NCBI GenBank assembly: GCA_023665605.1
Contig: JAMPDP010000003.1
Coordinates: forward strand, 23,777 to 87,776
Length of the DNA stretch: 64,000 nucleotides
Direction of reading: 5' to 3'
From: Candidatus Amulumruptor caecigallinarius
GTDB taxonomy: Bacteria > Bacteroidota > Bacteroidia > Bacteroidales > Muribaculaceae
Under the pieces are notes generated by a model, which saw only the letters and a list, made by a program, of their open reading frames with translations, had not been told where the DNA came from and did no database searches. Below are positions 44,968-55,122 of this stretch, piece after piece. Position 1 is the first letter of the stretch. Every line of letters begins with the position of its first letter. The translations under genes were made by a program, and so were the position numbers.

Positions 44968-45600
44968 TTACTTACGGTTAACGTATTGCGGCAACAACGG
45001 CACCGGGAACTTGGAGAATAGCGTCTGAACTGCCTCATAAATTCCCTTGAGGTTGCGGAACTGTCCGCTGCCGTTATCAATGATGGATGCCACGGACGCA
45101 CTGTACAACGGCATCTTCTCCTTCATGTTGACCATATCCATTGTCAGGACACCCTCCTTATAGATACCGGTGATGACCTGAGCGTTACTGTAATAGCCGG
45201 CATAGTAGTTATTCCAGTAGGAATAGGGATACATATAAAACGGGTAGTAACCGTTGTAGATCGGGCCGCCATAAGGCACGTATCCCGGCGGGATGGCGGG
45301 CTCGGTGGCAATCTCCTTCTGTACCGTCAGAGCAATGTTCACCAGCAGGTCACTCTGCGGATCTTCAGTGAAGCCTCGCATCGCGAGCTGCTCACGGATG
45401 GCCGAAGCAATGTTGTAATATGTCACCATCTCCATGCCGGGAGGCAGATGCCCCTCAGCGGGGGTAACGATGCGGAAGGTGTGATAGGAGGCCAGGTCAG
45501 CGTTGTTGTAAGTCTCGCTGTTGACCAACGTAAACGGGCTGCAAGAGCTGACTAAAGCGGTCAGACATAACAGCGACAGCAGACGTGTGACGATTTTCAT
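44968..45600 (-). CDS. DUF4136 family lipoprotein
   Basis: A 210-residue lipoprotein. The signal peptide MKIVTRLLSLLCLTALVSSC ends in a lipobox with Cys20, and the start at 45600 is chosen because it begins this signal. The rest matches the DUF4136 layout (SYHTFRI, then REQLAMRGFTEDPQSDLLVN). It has a Tyr/Pro/Gly-rich stretch near residues 105-140 (GPIYNGYYPFYMYPYSYW). It is anchored in the outer or inner membrane facing the periplasm. Function is unknown for the family. Confidence 0.83.
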   Translation of the reverse strand: MKIVTRLLSLLCLTALVSSCSPFTLVNSETYNNADLASYHTFRIVTPAEGHLPPGMEMVTYYNIASAIREQLAMRGFTEDPQSDLLVNIALTVQKEIATEPAIPPGYVPYGGPIYNGYYPFYMYPYSYWNNYYAGYYSNAQVITGIYKEGVLTMDMVNMKEKMPLYSASVASIIDNGSGQFRNLKGIYEAVQTLFSKFPVPLLPQYVNRK

Positions 45601-45762
45601 AGTGCGAAGCGTGGCGTTATTATTCATGTTGATGATGAGATTCAGCAAATCTCTTCATCAAATTAAACGTCCACAGGGATGCTTCGGTTCTGTGCGAATG
45701 AGAGAAAATGTCCGACACAGACACCATTATCCGCTGAACTGCACCCTGTTAACTCGCAGTCG

Positions 45763-46095
45763 TCAGAGCGAGTCGATAAGCTCGGTCAGCTTCGCCCGTA
45801 TGTCGCGGAGTCGTGCCACCACAGCAGCATCTTTAGGATACCCTTCCGGATTCTCTGCAAGCGCGGCACGGGCGGCCTCTATTTTAAGTCCTTTGACATG
45901 AAGCAGATAGTGAATGACCCGCAGATGCTGCAAGTCCGATGGAGTATAGAGCCTCACCCCGCCGCGTGACCGCCGGGGTGAGAGCTGTGGAAATTCACCT
46001 TCCCAAAAGCGGAGCGTCGATGTGGGCACGCCAAGCAGCTCCGACACCTCGGCGGGACGGTAATAGCGTTTGTCGAGTGGGTCGCGCCCTGCCAT
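45763..46095 (-). CDS. MerR family transcriptional regulator
   Basis: A 110-residue DNA-binding protein. The N-terminal winged helix RYYRPAEVSELLGVPTSTLR, WEGEFPQLSPRRSRGGVRLY and the dimerization helix after LRVIHYLLHVKGLKIEAARA fit the short MerR proteins common in Bacteroidetes. No metal-binding Cys residues are present and there is no large effector domain. It lies 14 bases after trxB, so it is probably co-transcribed. Targets are unknown. Confidence 0.87.
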   Translation of the reverse strand: MAGRDPLDKRYYRPAEVSELLGVPTSTLRFWEGEFPQLSPRRSRGGVRLYTPSDLQHLRVIHYLLHVKGLKIEAARAALAENPEGYPKDAAVVARLRDIRAKLTELIDSL

Positions 46096-46109
46096 TTATG
46101 CAAGTGCGC

Positions 46110-47051
46110 TTACTGATGCAACATCAGAAATTCGTCAGCGTCGAGCGCTGCCTTGGCTCCTGAGCCGGCGGCCACAATGGCCTGCTGATAACGCGGGTCG
46201 GCAACATCACCGGCGGCAAATACACCCTCTACATTAGTGGCCGTCGTGTCGCCTACGGTCTTAATGTAGCCGTTTTCGTCAAGCTCTATCACCCCTTTTA
46301 CCAGGTCGGTATTGGGATTGCGGCCTATTGCCAGAAAAAAGCCCTCGAGAGGCAGCTCGTAATGGCGCTCTGCGCCATCGGCACCCTTCTCCACGAGGCG
46401 TGCACCTTCGAGTACGTCGCTCCCGTAGAGACCCTCTGTGACAGTGTTGAAGAGCACCTTGATATTCTCTTTAGCCATCACGCGCTGCTGCATCACCTTG
46501 GAGGCACGCAGACGGTCACGGCGAACTATCAGATACACCTCCTCTGCAATGTTCGACAGATAAAGAGCCTCCTCACAGGCGGTGTCGCCGCCTCCCACCA
46601 CAGCGACTTTACGACCGCGGTAGAAGAAGCCGTCACATGTGGCACAAGCACTCACGCCCATACCCTTAAACTTCTCCTCATCGGCAAGTCCGAGGTAGCG
46701 GGCTGTAGCACCGGTACAGATAATCACGGTGTCGGCCATGACATCTGTGCCGTCTGCGGCTACGGCATGGAAGGGGCGCTGCGAGAAGTCTATGCCACTC
46801 ACCACACCGAAACGGATGTCAGTGCCAAGGCGTACGGCTTGCTTGCGAAGCACCTCCATCAGGTCTGTGCCCTGCACCCCCTCGGGGAAACCGGGATAAT
46901 TTTCAACCTCGGTGGTAGTAGTGAGCTGTCCTCCGGGTTCATAGCCCTCGTAGAGCACCGGCTCCAGACCGGCTCGTGAGGCATAGATGGCGGCAGTGTA
47001 TCCTGCGGGGCCGGAGCCCACTATAAGGCATTTGGTTCTGGTTGCTTCCAT
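46110..47051 (-). CDS. trxB: thioredoxin reductase
   Basis: FAD/NADPH-dependent reductase of thioredoxin, 313 residues. It has the FAD-binding GSGPAGYTAAIYASRAGL at the N-terminus, the redox-active CATCDGFFYRG (two Cys, around residue 136) and the NADPH loop VAVVGGGDTACEEALYL. The C-terminal FAD motif is GVFAAGDVADPRYQQAIVAA. Cytoplasmic; supports thiol balance and probably works with the Tpx peroxidase encoded at 62716. It follows the LolA-like gene by 26 bases. Confidence 0.94.
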   Translation of the reverse strand: MEATRTKCLIVGSGPAGYTAAIYASRAGLEPVLYEGYEPGGQLTTTTEVENYPGFPEGVQGTDLMEVLRKQAVRLGTDIRFGVVSGIDFSQRPFHAVAADGTDVMADTVIICTGATARYLGLADEEKFKGMGVSACATCDGFFYRGRKVAVVGGGDTACEEALYLSNIAEEVYLIVRRDRLRASKVMQQRVMAKENIKVLFNTVTEGLYGSDVLEGARLVEKGADGAERHYELPLEGFFLAIGRNPNTDLVKGVIELDENGYIKTVGDTTATNVEGVFAAGDVADPRYQQAIVAAGSGAKAALDADEFLMLHQ

Positions 47052-47077
47052 GGTGTGTGGTGTGTTATATCTGTGTG

Positions 47078-47701
47078 TCAGCGCATATCGTTCAGACGCG
47101 CCTTGGAGTGTTTAGTCCTGTCAAACTTGAACGTTGAGTCTGCCACTGCACCGCCCGTGGTGATGGAGCTGATGTGGATGGTCATCACATTGCCGTCGGC
47201 AAGTGTCGCCACGATTGATGAGGGGAGCAGCGTGGAGGCCGTCAGTGTTACTGCCACCTGCTTGTACTCGCCCCCTTTGCCGACGGGAGTAAGCCGGATG
47301 GTGCGTGTGCCGGGGGCACTCTTGGCCACAGTGGCTTTATAACCGCTTCGCAACGAGCGGATTATAGCGAGCGGATTGCTCTGTACAAGCTCATCGGGCG
47401 TAGGCTCTATGATAGTCACCTCATTGTTGGCCGGGGCGTAGGTCCACTGCGTCGTGCCGTCGTACCATGTGGTGATGTCGCCAAGTGTGGCTGTGAACTT
47501 GTCAGAGGCCATCAGCAGATTGCCGTTAGCGGAGCCCCCCTTACCCTTGATACTCACAGTGTAGGCGGCCTTTACACTCTTGGCTGATGAAAGGCGTGTC
47601 ACAGCTTTGTCAAGCATCGTGCGGGCATCGTCTGACGTTGCTGCACTCCCGCCAAGGGCTGCGAGCAGCAGGGTGAAGGAAAGGAGTAGGTGACGGATCA
47701 T
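47078..47701 (-). CDS. LolA-like outer-membrane lipoprotein carrier protein
   Basis: A 207-residue periplasmic protein with a signal peptide (MIRHLLLSFTLLLAALGGSA) and the beta-sheet pattern of LolA-like proteins (SVKAAYTVSIKGKGG, DKFTATLGDITTWYDGTTQW, TVIIEP-like, SIVATLADGNVMTIHI). LolA chaperones lipoproteins from the inner to the outer membrane. The start at 47701 is chosen for the signal peptide. It lies 95 bases downstream of ftsK, the same ftsK-lolA order as in many bacteria, which supports the call. Confidence 0.82.
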   Translation of the reverse strand: MIRHLLLSFTLLLAALGGSAATSDDARTMLDKAVTRLSSAKSVKAAYTVSIKGKGGSANGNLLMASDKFTATLGDITTWYDGTTQWTYAPANNEVTIIEPTPDELVQSNPLAIIRSLRSGYKATVAKSAPGTRTIRLTPVGKGGEYKQVAVTLTASTLLPSSIVATLADGNVMTIHISSITTGGAVADSTFKFDRTKHSKARLNDMR

Positions 47702-47796
47702 ATTGCTTACTTCTTCGTGTGAATGAGATACACTCTTTGAGCTTGATGTCAACCGGGGGTGGCACATTGTTACAACACCCTCGGCGGGCAAAGGTT

Positions 47797-50487
47797 TCAG
47801 CAGGCCAGAAGGGTTTCGAGTGTCACGATGTCCATGAGCACGGGGCGCGGCTTGCCACCCTGACTCGGGCCGACGATGCCCGCGGCCTCCATCTGGTCCA
47901 TTATCTTGCCGGCGCGGTTATAGCCAATCGAGAAATGGCGCTGGATGCCGGAAGTGGAGCCGATGTTGGAGCCTACCACGTAACGGGCGGCATCATCGAA
48001 AAGCGGGTCGCGGTCGCCGAACCCGGCAGTAGCCACACTCTCCACCTCATCCGGCAGTGCTTCAGGCAGATAATATGCATGTTCATAGCCTACCTGCTCT
48101 GTGATTTCCTGACATATGGCATCCACCTCGGGCGTGTCAATGAACGCACACTGCACGCGGGTGATTTCGCCGTCGCGGGAGAAGAGCATATCGCCGCGAC
48201 CTATCAGCTGGTTGGCACCGGGACGGTCTATTATGGTTCGCGAGTCAACCATCTGGGTGACGCGGAATGCCACGCGCCCCGGGAAGTTGGCCTTGATGAT
48301 ACCGGTAATCACATTGGTTGATGGGCGCTGGGTGGCGAGAATGATGTGTATACCCACTGCACGGGCTTTCTGGGCAATACGTGCTATCGGAGTCTCCACT
48401 TCCTTGCCGGCTGTCATAATCAGGTCGGCGAACTCGTCGACAATCACTACAATATAAGGCAGGAAGCGATGGCCGCGCTCAGGGTTGAGACGCCGCTCCA
48501 CGAAGCGGGCGTTATACTCCTTGATGTTACGCAGATTGGCATCTTTCAGCAACTCGTATCGCTGATCCATCTCCACGCAGAGGCTCTTGAGGGTGGTAAC
48601 AGCCTTGGCCGGGTCGGTGATGATGGCATCCTCCTCGTCCGGCAACTTGGCAAGATAATGACGCTCCAGACGGCTGTACAGGCTGAACTCCACCATCTTG
48701 GGGTCTATCATCACAAACTTCACCTCGGCGGGATGCTTTTTGTAGAGGATGGAGGCAATTATGGCGTTGAGTCCCACTGACTTACCCATACCGGTGGCAC
48801 CGGCCACAAGCAAGTGCGGCATCTTGCACAGGTCGGCAATGAACACTTCCCCGGCGATAGTTGCACCAACAGCCATCGGGAGCTCCATATGACAGTTCTG
48901 AAATGCCTCGGAAGTGATGATGGAGCGCATGGACACGATTTGCGGGTCTTTGTTGGGCACCTCGATGCCTATGGTTCCGCGCCCGGGAATAGGCGCGATG
49001 ATGCGTATCCCCATAGCGGCGAGACTCAACGCTATGTCATCTTCCAACCGCTTGATTTTTGCGATGCGCACCCCCTCGGCCGGTACTATCTCATAGAGCG
49101 TCACCGTAGGTCCCACGGTGGCGTTGATGCTCTGGATGGCGATGCCATAGTCACCAAGGGTTTTGATGATGCGCTCCTTGTTCTCATCCTGCTCTACCTG
49201 ATCCACGCTGTTGGTCTTCACCGGTCGGTCTATCATGCAGTCCAATGACGGTAGCATGAAGTGTGGCAGGTCAGCCGTGGGGTCATACGGTTCTTCAAGA
49301 ATATGGTGCGCTTCCTTGATTTCAGGAGCCACTTCCACGGTGAATTCCGGTTCTACGGGGTCCTCATCCACCTCTCCCCCACCGGTGTCGCAGATGGGGT
49401 CTGAAGGGTTGTACGGTTCTTCAGGTGCTATGTCTGCCAACGGGGCTATTTCCACCGGCTGCTCCAAAGGCGTAGCACCTCGTGTTGATTCATCGACGAT
49501 ATCTGTGTCAACAGGCTGCCATGAAGGTTCCGCCGGGGCAAAAGCCGGCGTGACGGCATCTTCGGCGGTCCTCTCTGAAGCCTCTGCCGCATTGGCTGCC
49601 TCGCGTTCGGCTGCCTCGCGTTCGGCACGGGCGGCTTCTGCAGCCTCTCGCTGGCGACGCAACCGCTCACGTCGCTTCTCCAACAGTGCATCCACCTTTG
49701 CCCACACCTTTTGCAGGTCGGGAAGGAAGAGCAACAGCACCAACGCAGCCATGACGACGCTGATGCAGATGGCTCCGGTCAGACCGGAATATGCCAGAAG
49801 CAACTGGTTGATATAATGCCCGTGGGTGCCACCCCAGTACACGCTACCGGTGAAGTCATAAGTCAGTAGACCCACTATGATTGACACGGCAATCGCCGTG
49901 AGCAGGCACTTGCTTGTCAACCGCCAGAAGTGCATCTTCATCACCTTGAGCAGCGACAGTGCGAGCGCACAGCAATAGAACACCACCACCAGGGCGGCAA
50001 TCCCCAGTGAGCGCGACACTAACGAGTTGCTGATAATGGCACCGAGGGGGCCGGTGGTGTTGGCCACGGAGCCACTCTCTGCCGCGAGTTCGGAAAGGCT
50101 GCGGCTGTCAACGGCACTCTGGTCAGCAGCATTGTTGCCCAGATAGCTTATTATGGCCACTATCAGATAGAGCGCAAACATTATCAGGACAATGCCGCAG
50201 AACATTGACGCGCGACCGTCAGCAAAAAGTCGACGAAGCACGCCACGCCGTCCATTACTGTGGGCGGCATTGCTCGCCGGCATTTGTTCTTCGGTTAGCC
50301 GGCGGCGGGCAGTCCTCTGCCGCGGAGCTCGTTGAGGCTGTGGAGCGGGTTCGGGTGCCGCAGGCTCCTCCGGCTCCGCCTGAGGTATATCGGTAAATAT
50401 CGCCTCCCCGTCTCCATCATAGGTGGGGAGATCTACGTCGCTCAGCGGATCGAAGTCGGCGGTGGAAGCGTTGTATCGTATGGGCAT
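47797..50487 (-). CDS. ftsK: DNA translocase FtsK
   Basis: Septum-located DNA pump for chromosome segregation, 896 residues. The N-terminal part has four membrane helices (about residues 90-260). An Arg/Glu/Ala-rich and then acidic linker follows (about 270-400). The motor has Walker A VAGATGMGKSVGLNA (around residue 570) and Walker B YIVVIVDEFADLIM. The C-terminal gamma winged helix FSIGYNRAGKIMDQMEAAGI binds KOPS-like sites. Complete. Confidence 0.95.
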   Translation of the reverse strand: MPIRYNASTADFDPLSDVDLPTYDGDGEAIFTDIPQAEPEEPAAPEPAPQPQRAPRQRTARRRLTEEQMPASNAAHSNGRRGVLRRLFADGRASMFCGIVLIMFALYLIVAIISYLGNNAADQSAVDSRSLSELAAESGSVANTTGPLGAIISNSLVSRSLGIAALVVVFYCCALALSLLKVMKMHFWRLTSKCLLTAIAVSIIVGLLTYDFTGSVYWGGTHGHYINQLLLAYSGLTGAICISVVMAALVLLLFLPDLQKVWAKVDALLEKRRERLRRQREAAEAARAEREAAEREAANAAEASERTAEDAVTPAFAPAEPSWQPVDTDIVDESTRGATPLEQPVEIAPLADIAPEEPYNPSDPICDTGGGEVDEDPVEPEFTVEVAPEIKEAHHILEEPYDPTADLPHFMLPSLDCMIDRPVKTNSVDQVEQDENKERIIKTLGDYGIAIQSINATVGPTVTLYEIVPAEGVRIAKIKRLEDDIALSLAAMGIRIIAPIPGRGTIGIEVPNKDPQIVSMRSIITSEAFQNCHMELPMAVGATIAGEVFIADLCKMPHLLVAGATGMGKSVGLNAIIASILYKKHPAEVKFVMIDPKMVEFSLYSRLERHYLAKLPDEEDAIITDPAKAVTTLKSLCVEMDQRYELLKDANLRNIKEYNARFVERRLNPERGHRFLPYIVVIVDEFADLIMTAGKEVETPIARIAQKARAVGIHIILATQRPSTNVITGIIKANFPGRVAFRVTQMVDSRTIIDRPGANQLIGRGDMLFSRDGEITRVQCAFIDTPEVDAICQEITEQVGYEHAYYLPEALPDEVESVATAGFGDRDPLFDDAARYVVGSNIGSTSGIQRHFSIGYNRAGKIMDQMEAAGIVGPSQGGKPRPVLMDIVTLETLLAC

Positions 50488-50572
50488 AATGTGTTGTCAG
50501 AGAAGTGAGAGAGTGGATTGGGAGCTGAGATACGGACTGCCTTTAACGCAATTCCGTTGGCAATGAAGCACG

Positions 50573-51217
50573 TCAGAGGGCAGCGAGGGCGGCGATGGTG
50601 GCAGCCGGGTCGGCACTGCCAAACACGTAGCTGCCGGCCACAAGGATGTCGGCCCCAGCTGCCGCAAGCTGTCGTCCGGTGTCGAGATTGACGCCACCAT
50701 CTATCTCAATCAGCGCCTTGGAACCGGATTGTTCGCGCAGCTCCACGGTGCGACGCAGTTTGTCGATGGTGTGCGCTATGAACTTCTGCCCACCGAAACC
50801 GGGATTCACGCTCATCAGAAGCACCATGTCAACATCTGATATAATATCTTCCAACATCACTACCGGAGTGGCAGGATTAAGTGTGACAGCCGGACGCATC
50901 CCGGCATCACGGATAGCTTGCACCGTGCGGTGTAGGTGAGTGCATGCCTCCACATGCACATTCATGAACTCTGCACCGAGGTCACGCACCTGACCGATGT
51001 AATTCTGCGGGTTGACAATCATCAGATGCACATCAAGCGGCTTCTGCGAGAGTCGGGCTATCGACTGCATCACGGGGAAACCGAACGATATGTTGGGGAC
51101 AAACACGCCATCCATCACATCCAGATGCATATAGGCGGTTTCAGTGGCGTTGAGCATCTGCACGTCACGGCCAAGATTGGCAAAGTCAGCGGAGAGCAGC
51201 GAGGGAGCTACGAGCAT
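50573..51217 (-). CDS. rpe: ribulose-phosphate 3-epimerase
   Basis: Pentose-phosphate enzyme converting ribulose-5-phosphate and xylulose-5-phosphate, 214 residues, TIM barrel. LVAPSLLSADFANLGRDV at the start, LHLDVMDG-type motif YMHLDVMDGVFVPN, MSVNPGFGGQKFI and the C-terminal phosphate-binding EIDGGVNLDT and GADILVAGSYVFG are all intact, including the metal-binding His and Asp. Between dedA and ftsK. Confidence 0.95.
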   Translation of the reverse strand: MLVAPSLLSADFANLGRDVQMLNATETAYMHLDVMDGVFVPNISFGFPVMQSIARLSQKPLDVHLMIVNPQNYIGQVRDLGAEFMNVHVEACTHLHRTVQAIRDAGMRPAVTLNPATPVVMLEDIISDVDMVLLMSVNPGFGGQKFIAHTIDKLRRTVELREQSGSKALIEIDGGVNLDTGRQLAAAGADILVAGSYVFGSADPAATIAALAAL

Positions 51218-51317
51218 GATAATGAATGGAGAGAGGGAATATTGTCAAGTGATTGTTGAACGGATGTCGTCCGTTACAATGATTGTTCAGAGTGAACAGT
51301 GTGGCTGCTGCAGAGCC

Positions 51318-52001
51318 TTACTCCACACTCGGCTTGCGGGGCTTGAATGCATTCCAGAGGATAATGCCCACGCATATGACACCAAGGGCTATGCCGGCAT
51401 AGCTCAGGTAGCTGTTATACTCCTCAACCTTGGCATACAGGTGAGCGCGGTCGACAACCTTGCCAAGCCAATAGCCCAGGGAAGCCAGCACCACATTCCA
51501 CAACAAAGCCCCAAGCCCGGTGTAGAGGATAAACTTCCACACATTCATGCGCGCCAGGCCGGCCGGTATGCTGATCAGCTGACGGACTGCCGGAATCAGG
51601 CGTCCCACAAATGTCGATACGGCCCCGTGCTTGTCAAAGTACTCCTCTGCGCGGAGCACCTTCGCCTCATCTATCAGGCAGGCATGGCCAAAGCGGCTGT
51701 TGGCGAACTTGTACACCAGCGGGCGGCCAATCCACACACTCAGCCCATAATTAATCAGCGCACCTATGATAGCCCCCGCCGTGGCAAGAGCCACTACAGC
51801 CACGATGTTCACCTCGTGGCTCGTGCACGCCAGATAAGCCGCCGGAGGCACTATCACTTCCGAAGGAAATGGGATGAACGAACTCTCGATAATCATAAAG
51901 CCAAGCACCAGCAGATACACCGTGGTGGCATCGGCATTGAGAAACTGGTTCATGATGCCCGCCGGGTCAAACAGAGCGAGCGTAATGAGGTCAGTGATCA
52001 T
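51318..52001 (-). CDS. DedA family membrane protein
   Basis: A 227-residue inner-membrane protein of the DedA/VTT family, thought to act in undecaprenyl-phosphate or phospholipid translocation. SSFIPFPSEVIVPPAAYLA near residue 40 carries the conserved Pro/Glu segment, and GRLIPAVRQLISIPAGLARM near residue 140 is the family signature with its Arg residues. GALLWNVVLASLGYWLGKV is the next helix. Own promoter at 52043. If it recycles lipid carrier it would support the glycan pathways in this window. Confidence 0.9.
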   Translation of the reverse strand: MITDLITLALFDPAGIMNQFLNADATTVYLLVLGFMIIESSFIPFPSEVIVPPAAYLACTSHEVNIVAVVALATAGAIIGALINYGLSVWIGRPLVYKFANSRFGHACLIDEAKVLRAEEYFDKHGAVSTFVGRLIPAVRQLISIPAGLARMNVWKFILYTGLGALLWNVVLASLGYWLGKVVDRAHLYAKVEEYNSYLSYAGIALGVICVGIILWNAFKPRKPSVE

Positions 52002-52042
52002 GTAAGTCAGTGAAGAAGTTATAAAGCAAGCATAAAGCCTTG

Positions 52043-52073
52043 CAAAGTTACACCCTTTCCCCCGTTATTCCAA
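52043..52073 (-). promoter_or_regulatory. promoter of dedA
   Basis: Minus-strand -7 box TAACTTTG (52043-52050) with TTG 20 bases upstream (52071-52073). The start would be about 35 bases before the dedA ATG. It separates dedA-rpe-ftsK and the following genes from the GH3 fusion gene. Confidence 0.72.
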
Positions 52074-52105
52074 TACCAATTCCCACACACAATAGGGAAA
52101 ACCTC

Positions 52106-55075
52106 TTACTTGTAGAGCTCTGACCAGAGGCGGCCGCGGATGTCGGAGCGGGTGAAGGCATCGTTGTCGCGGGTGGGATTCACGCGATTGCTCAGGAAGA
52201 TGAATATCAGCCCGTTATCGGGGTCAACCTTGAGCTGTGTGCCGGTGAAACCTGTGTGACCGTATGAACGGGGTGAGCCGGCACCGCTGCGCGGCATGGC
52301 TGTGTCGAAGCCCAGCGAGCGCTTGCCGTCGGCGCTGCGTGTGGAGGTGAAGAGCTTCACCACTTCGGGCGAAAACACACGGCTGCCGCCGTAGGTACCT
52401 CCGTTGAGCCATGTCTGGGCGAGCTTGGCAAGGTCATCTGCCGTGGAGAACAGTCCTGCGTTTCCCTGAATTCCCCCCGAAAAGGCGGCAAGCTCATCGT
52501 GTGCGTAGCCACGCACGAGCTGCTTGCGCAGAAAGGGGTCACGTTCAGTAGGGGCGATGGCATCCGCTTGCACGCCTTTTTGAAGGGGTATATACATGGT
52601 GCGGTCAGCACCAATCGGGGCAAATACATCTGTCTCCACCAGTTCATCGAGTCGCCTACCCTCCATTTGCTCCAAGGCGAGCATGAGCAGCACGAAGTTA
52701 AGGTCTGAGTATCGGTATTCCGCCGGGCGAAGCGGCACGTTGAAGATGCGGCGGCAGATGGTGTCAAATGTTGCTTGCCCTACAAACACGCCCTCCCCGA
52801 CCGGTGTCGGGAGGGCGGCAGTGGCACGTGGTGAAACGAGGTCAGTGCGAAGCCGGGCGTTACGGTTGGCATAGGCATTTTTGGCGAGCTTCACGGTGTA
52901 GTCCCCACCGGGGCGCCCCTTTACGGCCGATCCGGTGTAAGTGGCCGTGTCGAGAAGCACGTCATACATGCTGATCATCGCCGGCATGCCGCTCTGATGC
53001 AGCAGTAGTTGCCGCATGGTTATGCTCCCCTTGGGGGTTCCCGCCAACTCAGGGATGAAGCGGCCAATGGTGTCGGTCGGTTGCCACTTTCCTTCATCAT
53101 ACGCCCTCATAAGTCCGCTCACCACTCCGGCAATCTTGGAGACTGAGGCAATGTCATAGAGCGTAGCATCCGTAACCGGAGCGGAACCACGAGGGTTGAG
53201 CGAGCCGTAGGACTTGTCAATGACAATCTCCCCATCCTTAGCGACGAGTACCTGGCAGCCGGGAAAAGCTCCATCGGCCATTGCGGCACGTATTATGGAG
53301 TCATATCGGGAGCTGAGGTCAGAGGGGAGTCCGACGGCACCCGGTGTGGAGAAGCCAAGTCGGGTCTTGGGGGTGTCAACACCGGTTCCGGCTTTCAGCC
53401 AGCCGGAGAGGTTCACCGGGAGGCGACCCGTAGCGGCAACCCCGCCAAACAGTGCCTCGGCTCCTGCACGGCGGAGTGAGGGGGTGTCATCAAAGAGTCC
53501 CACGAGTGCATCTACATCATCGAGTCCATCCCTGAGGCGTGCCATCTTATAGGGGTTGACGAACGATACTGCCACGATCTCCGCATCATCGCGAGTGAGC
53601 TTGCGCAGCGAAGATAGCACGGCGGCTGACTGTTTGAACACACCAACTATGATCGTATTGGCGTCCTCAATCTTGTGGAGCTGGGCATCAGTCAACGTCC
53701 CCTCAGGTGCTCCATAGAGCGCGCAGGCAGCATATTTGTTGCACGTATTGGAGAACATGTTCTGAGCAGGGGCTCCGAGCGATACCACAGCTATGCTGCG
53801 CTCCTGCAAGTCACGGAGCGGAAGTATCCGGTGGTCATCCTCAATCACAGTGACGCATGCATCAGCCAGCGTCTGATTGACGCTCTCGGCCTGTGGAGAG
53901 TTTACAGCCTTGACAATATATGCCGATGCAGCCACCGGCATCACGCCCACTGGATTTACGACAAATAGATATTTGTAGGCCAACAACTTGCGGCAGCGTT
54001 CGTTGATGGTCTGCTCGGTAATTGTCCCCTTCTTGATGGCGGCGAGCACCTGGTCTACATCATGTACGGGACTCTCCGGCTGTAGCAGTACATCCACGCC
54101 GGCTTTCAGTGCCCTTACGCAATTGTTTTCCTTGGAGCCGGCCCCTTTCATGGCCAGCGCGTCCGTCCATACAAGACCGTCAAAGCCCATCTTCCCTTTG
54201 AGAAGTCCCGTGACAATCGGCTGCGAGAGCGACGCCGGAGCACCGGTCGGATCGAGTGCAGGGATGTCAAGATGCCCCACCATTACTCCTGAAAAGCCGC
54301 CTGAGATGTAGCGACGGAACGGTACAAGCTCCACCTTGTCAATCTCAGCAGCGGAACGGTTGATGCGAGGAAGTGCCTTATGGGAGTCTGTGTCAGTGTC
54401 GCCATGCCCCGGGAAGTGCTTGGCTACGCTCATCACTCCCCCGGCTTCAAGGCCACGAGAATACGCCGCGCCCAGCTCGGCCACTTTGGCCGGATCTTCG
54501 CCAAAAGAGCGGTAGCCAATCACTGGATTGGACGGATTGGAGTTGACATCAAGCACAGGAGCAAAATTCACATTTATGCCGACCAGGCGGCACTCGCGGG
54601 CCACCTCGCGGCCATACTGCTCAACAACAGCCGGATCGGCCGCAGCTCCCAGAGCCATATTGTGAGGAAATCGCGGAGCGTCCGTCACCCTCATCGCAAG
54701 CCCCCACTCTCCATCAAGAGTCACCATCAAGGGAACCTTGGCTTTAGTACGCGCATAGTCGATGAGACCTTTATAGTCTGCGAGTGTGCCTTTGCCGAGT
54801 AGAAATCCACCCACTCCGAGATTGCCCACCATACGGTCAATAGTGGCACGACCAGCAGCATCATTTTTGATGTCGAGGCGTGGGAACACAAGCTGTGCCA
54901 CCCTGTGGCGAAGATCAAGAGTTACCATCACAGAATCTGCCCAGGCGTAGGCTGCTTCCATACGTGCTTTGTCACGCGGTGTCACGGGGTCTGCCGCCTT
55001 GCCGCCGGCCACTGTCAATGAGCACAGCAGCAGAATGGCCAGCGAGGCAGCGAGTGAAATAAGTTTTCGATTCAT
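52106..55075 (-). CDS. GH3 beta-N-acetylhexosaminidase fused to a serine beta-lactamase-type domain
   Basis: A 989-residue exported protein. The signal peptide (ISLAASLAILLLCSLTVAG) is followed by a NagZ-like GH3 domain (about residues 40-370) with the motif AKHFPGHGDTDTDSH and the likely nucleophile Asp in GLVWTDALAMKG. A GH3 C-terminal-like domain follows. The class C beta-lactamase/PBP-type domain (about 590-980) has SVSK (SxxK), YSDLN (in the YxN position) and GHTGFTG (KTG position). The fusion fits periplasmic trimming of peptidoglycan: sugar cleavage plus peptide or ester hydrolysis. It follows the 5'-nucleotidase gene by 47 bases. Confidence 0.9.
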   Translation of the reverse strand: MNRKLISLAASLAILLLCSLTVAGGKAADPVTPRDKARMEAAYAWADSVMVTLDLRHRVAQLVFPRLDIKNDAAGRATIDRMVGNLGVGGFLLGKGTLADYKGLIDYARTKAKVPLMVTLDGEWGLAMRVTDAPRFPHNMALGAAADPAVVEQYGREVARECRLVGINVNFAPVLDVNSNPSNPVIGYRSFGEDPAKVAELGAAYSRGLEAGGVMSVAKHFPGHGDTDTDSHKALPRINRSAAEIDKVELVPFRRYISGGFSGVMVGHLDIPALDPTGAPASLSQPIVTGLLKGKMGFDGLVWTDALAMKGAGSKENNCVRALKAGVDVLLQPESPVHDVDQVLAAIKKGTITEQTINERCRKLLAYKYLFVVNPVGVMPVAASAYIVKAVNSPQAESVNQTLADACVTVIEDDHRILPLRDLQERSIAVVSLGAPAQNMFSNTCNKYAACALYGAPEGTLTDAQLHKIEDANTIIVGVFKQSAAVLSSLRKLTRDDAEIVAVSFVNPYKMARLRDGLDDVDALVGLFDDTPSLRRAGAEALFGGVAATGRLPVNLSGWLKAGTGVDTPKTRLGFSTPGAVGLPSDLSSRYDSIIRAAMADGAFPGCQVLVAKDGEIVIDKSYGSLNPRGSAPVTDATLYDIASVSKIAGVVSGLMRAYDEGKWQPTDTIGRFIPELAGTPKGSITMRQLLLHQSGMPAMISMYDVLLDTATYTGSAVKGRPGGDYTVKLAKNAYANRNARLRTDLVSPRATAALPTPVGEGVFVGQATFDTICRRIFNVPLRPAEYRYSDLNFVLLMLALEQMEGRRLDELVETDVFAPIGADRTMYIPLQKGVQADAIAPTERDPFLRKQLVRGYAHDELAAFSGGIQGNAGLFSTADDLAKLAQTWLNGGTYGGSRVFSPEVVKLFTSTRSADGKRSLGFDTAMPRSGAGSPRSYGHTGFTGTQLKVDPDNGLIFIFLSNRVNPTRDNDAFTRSDIRGRLWSELYK

Positions 55076-55122
55076 AGATTAGAGATAGTTCGTTATAAGC
55101 CTTTAGCTTAGTCAGAGCAGCC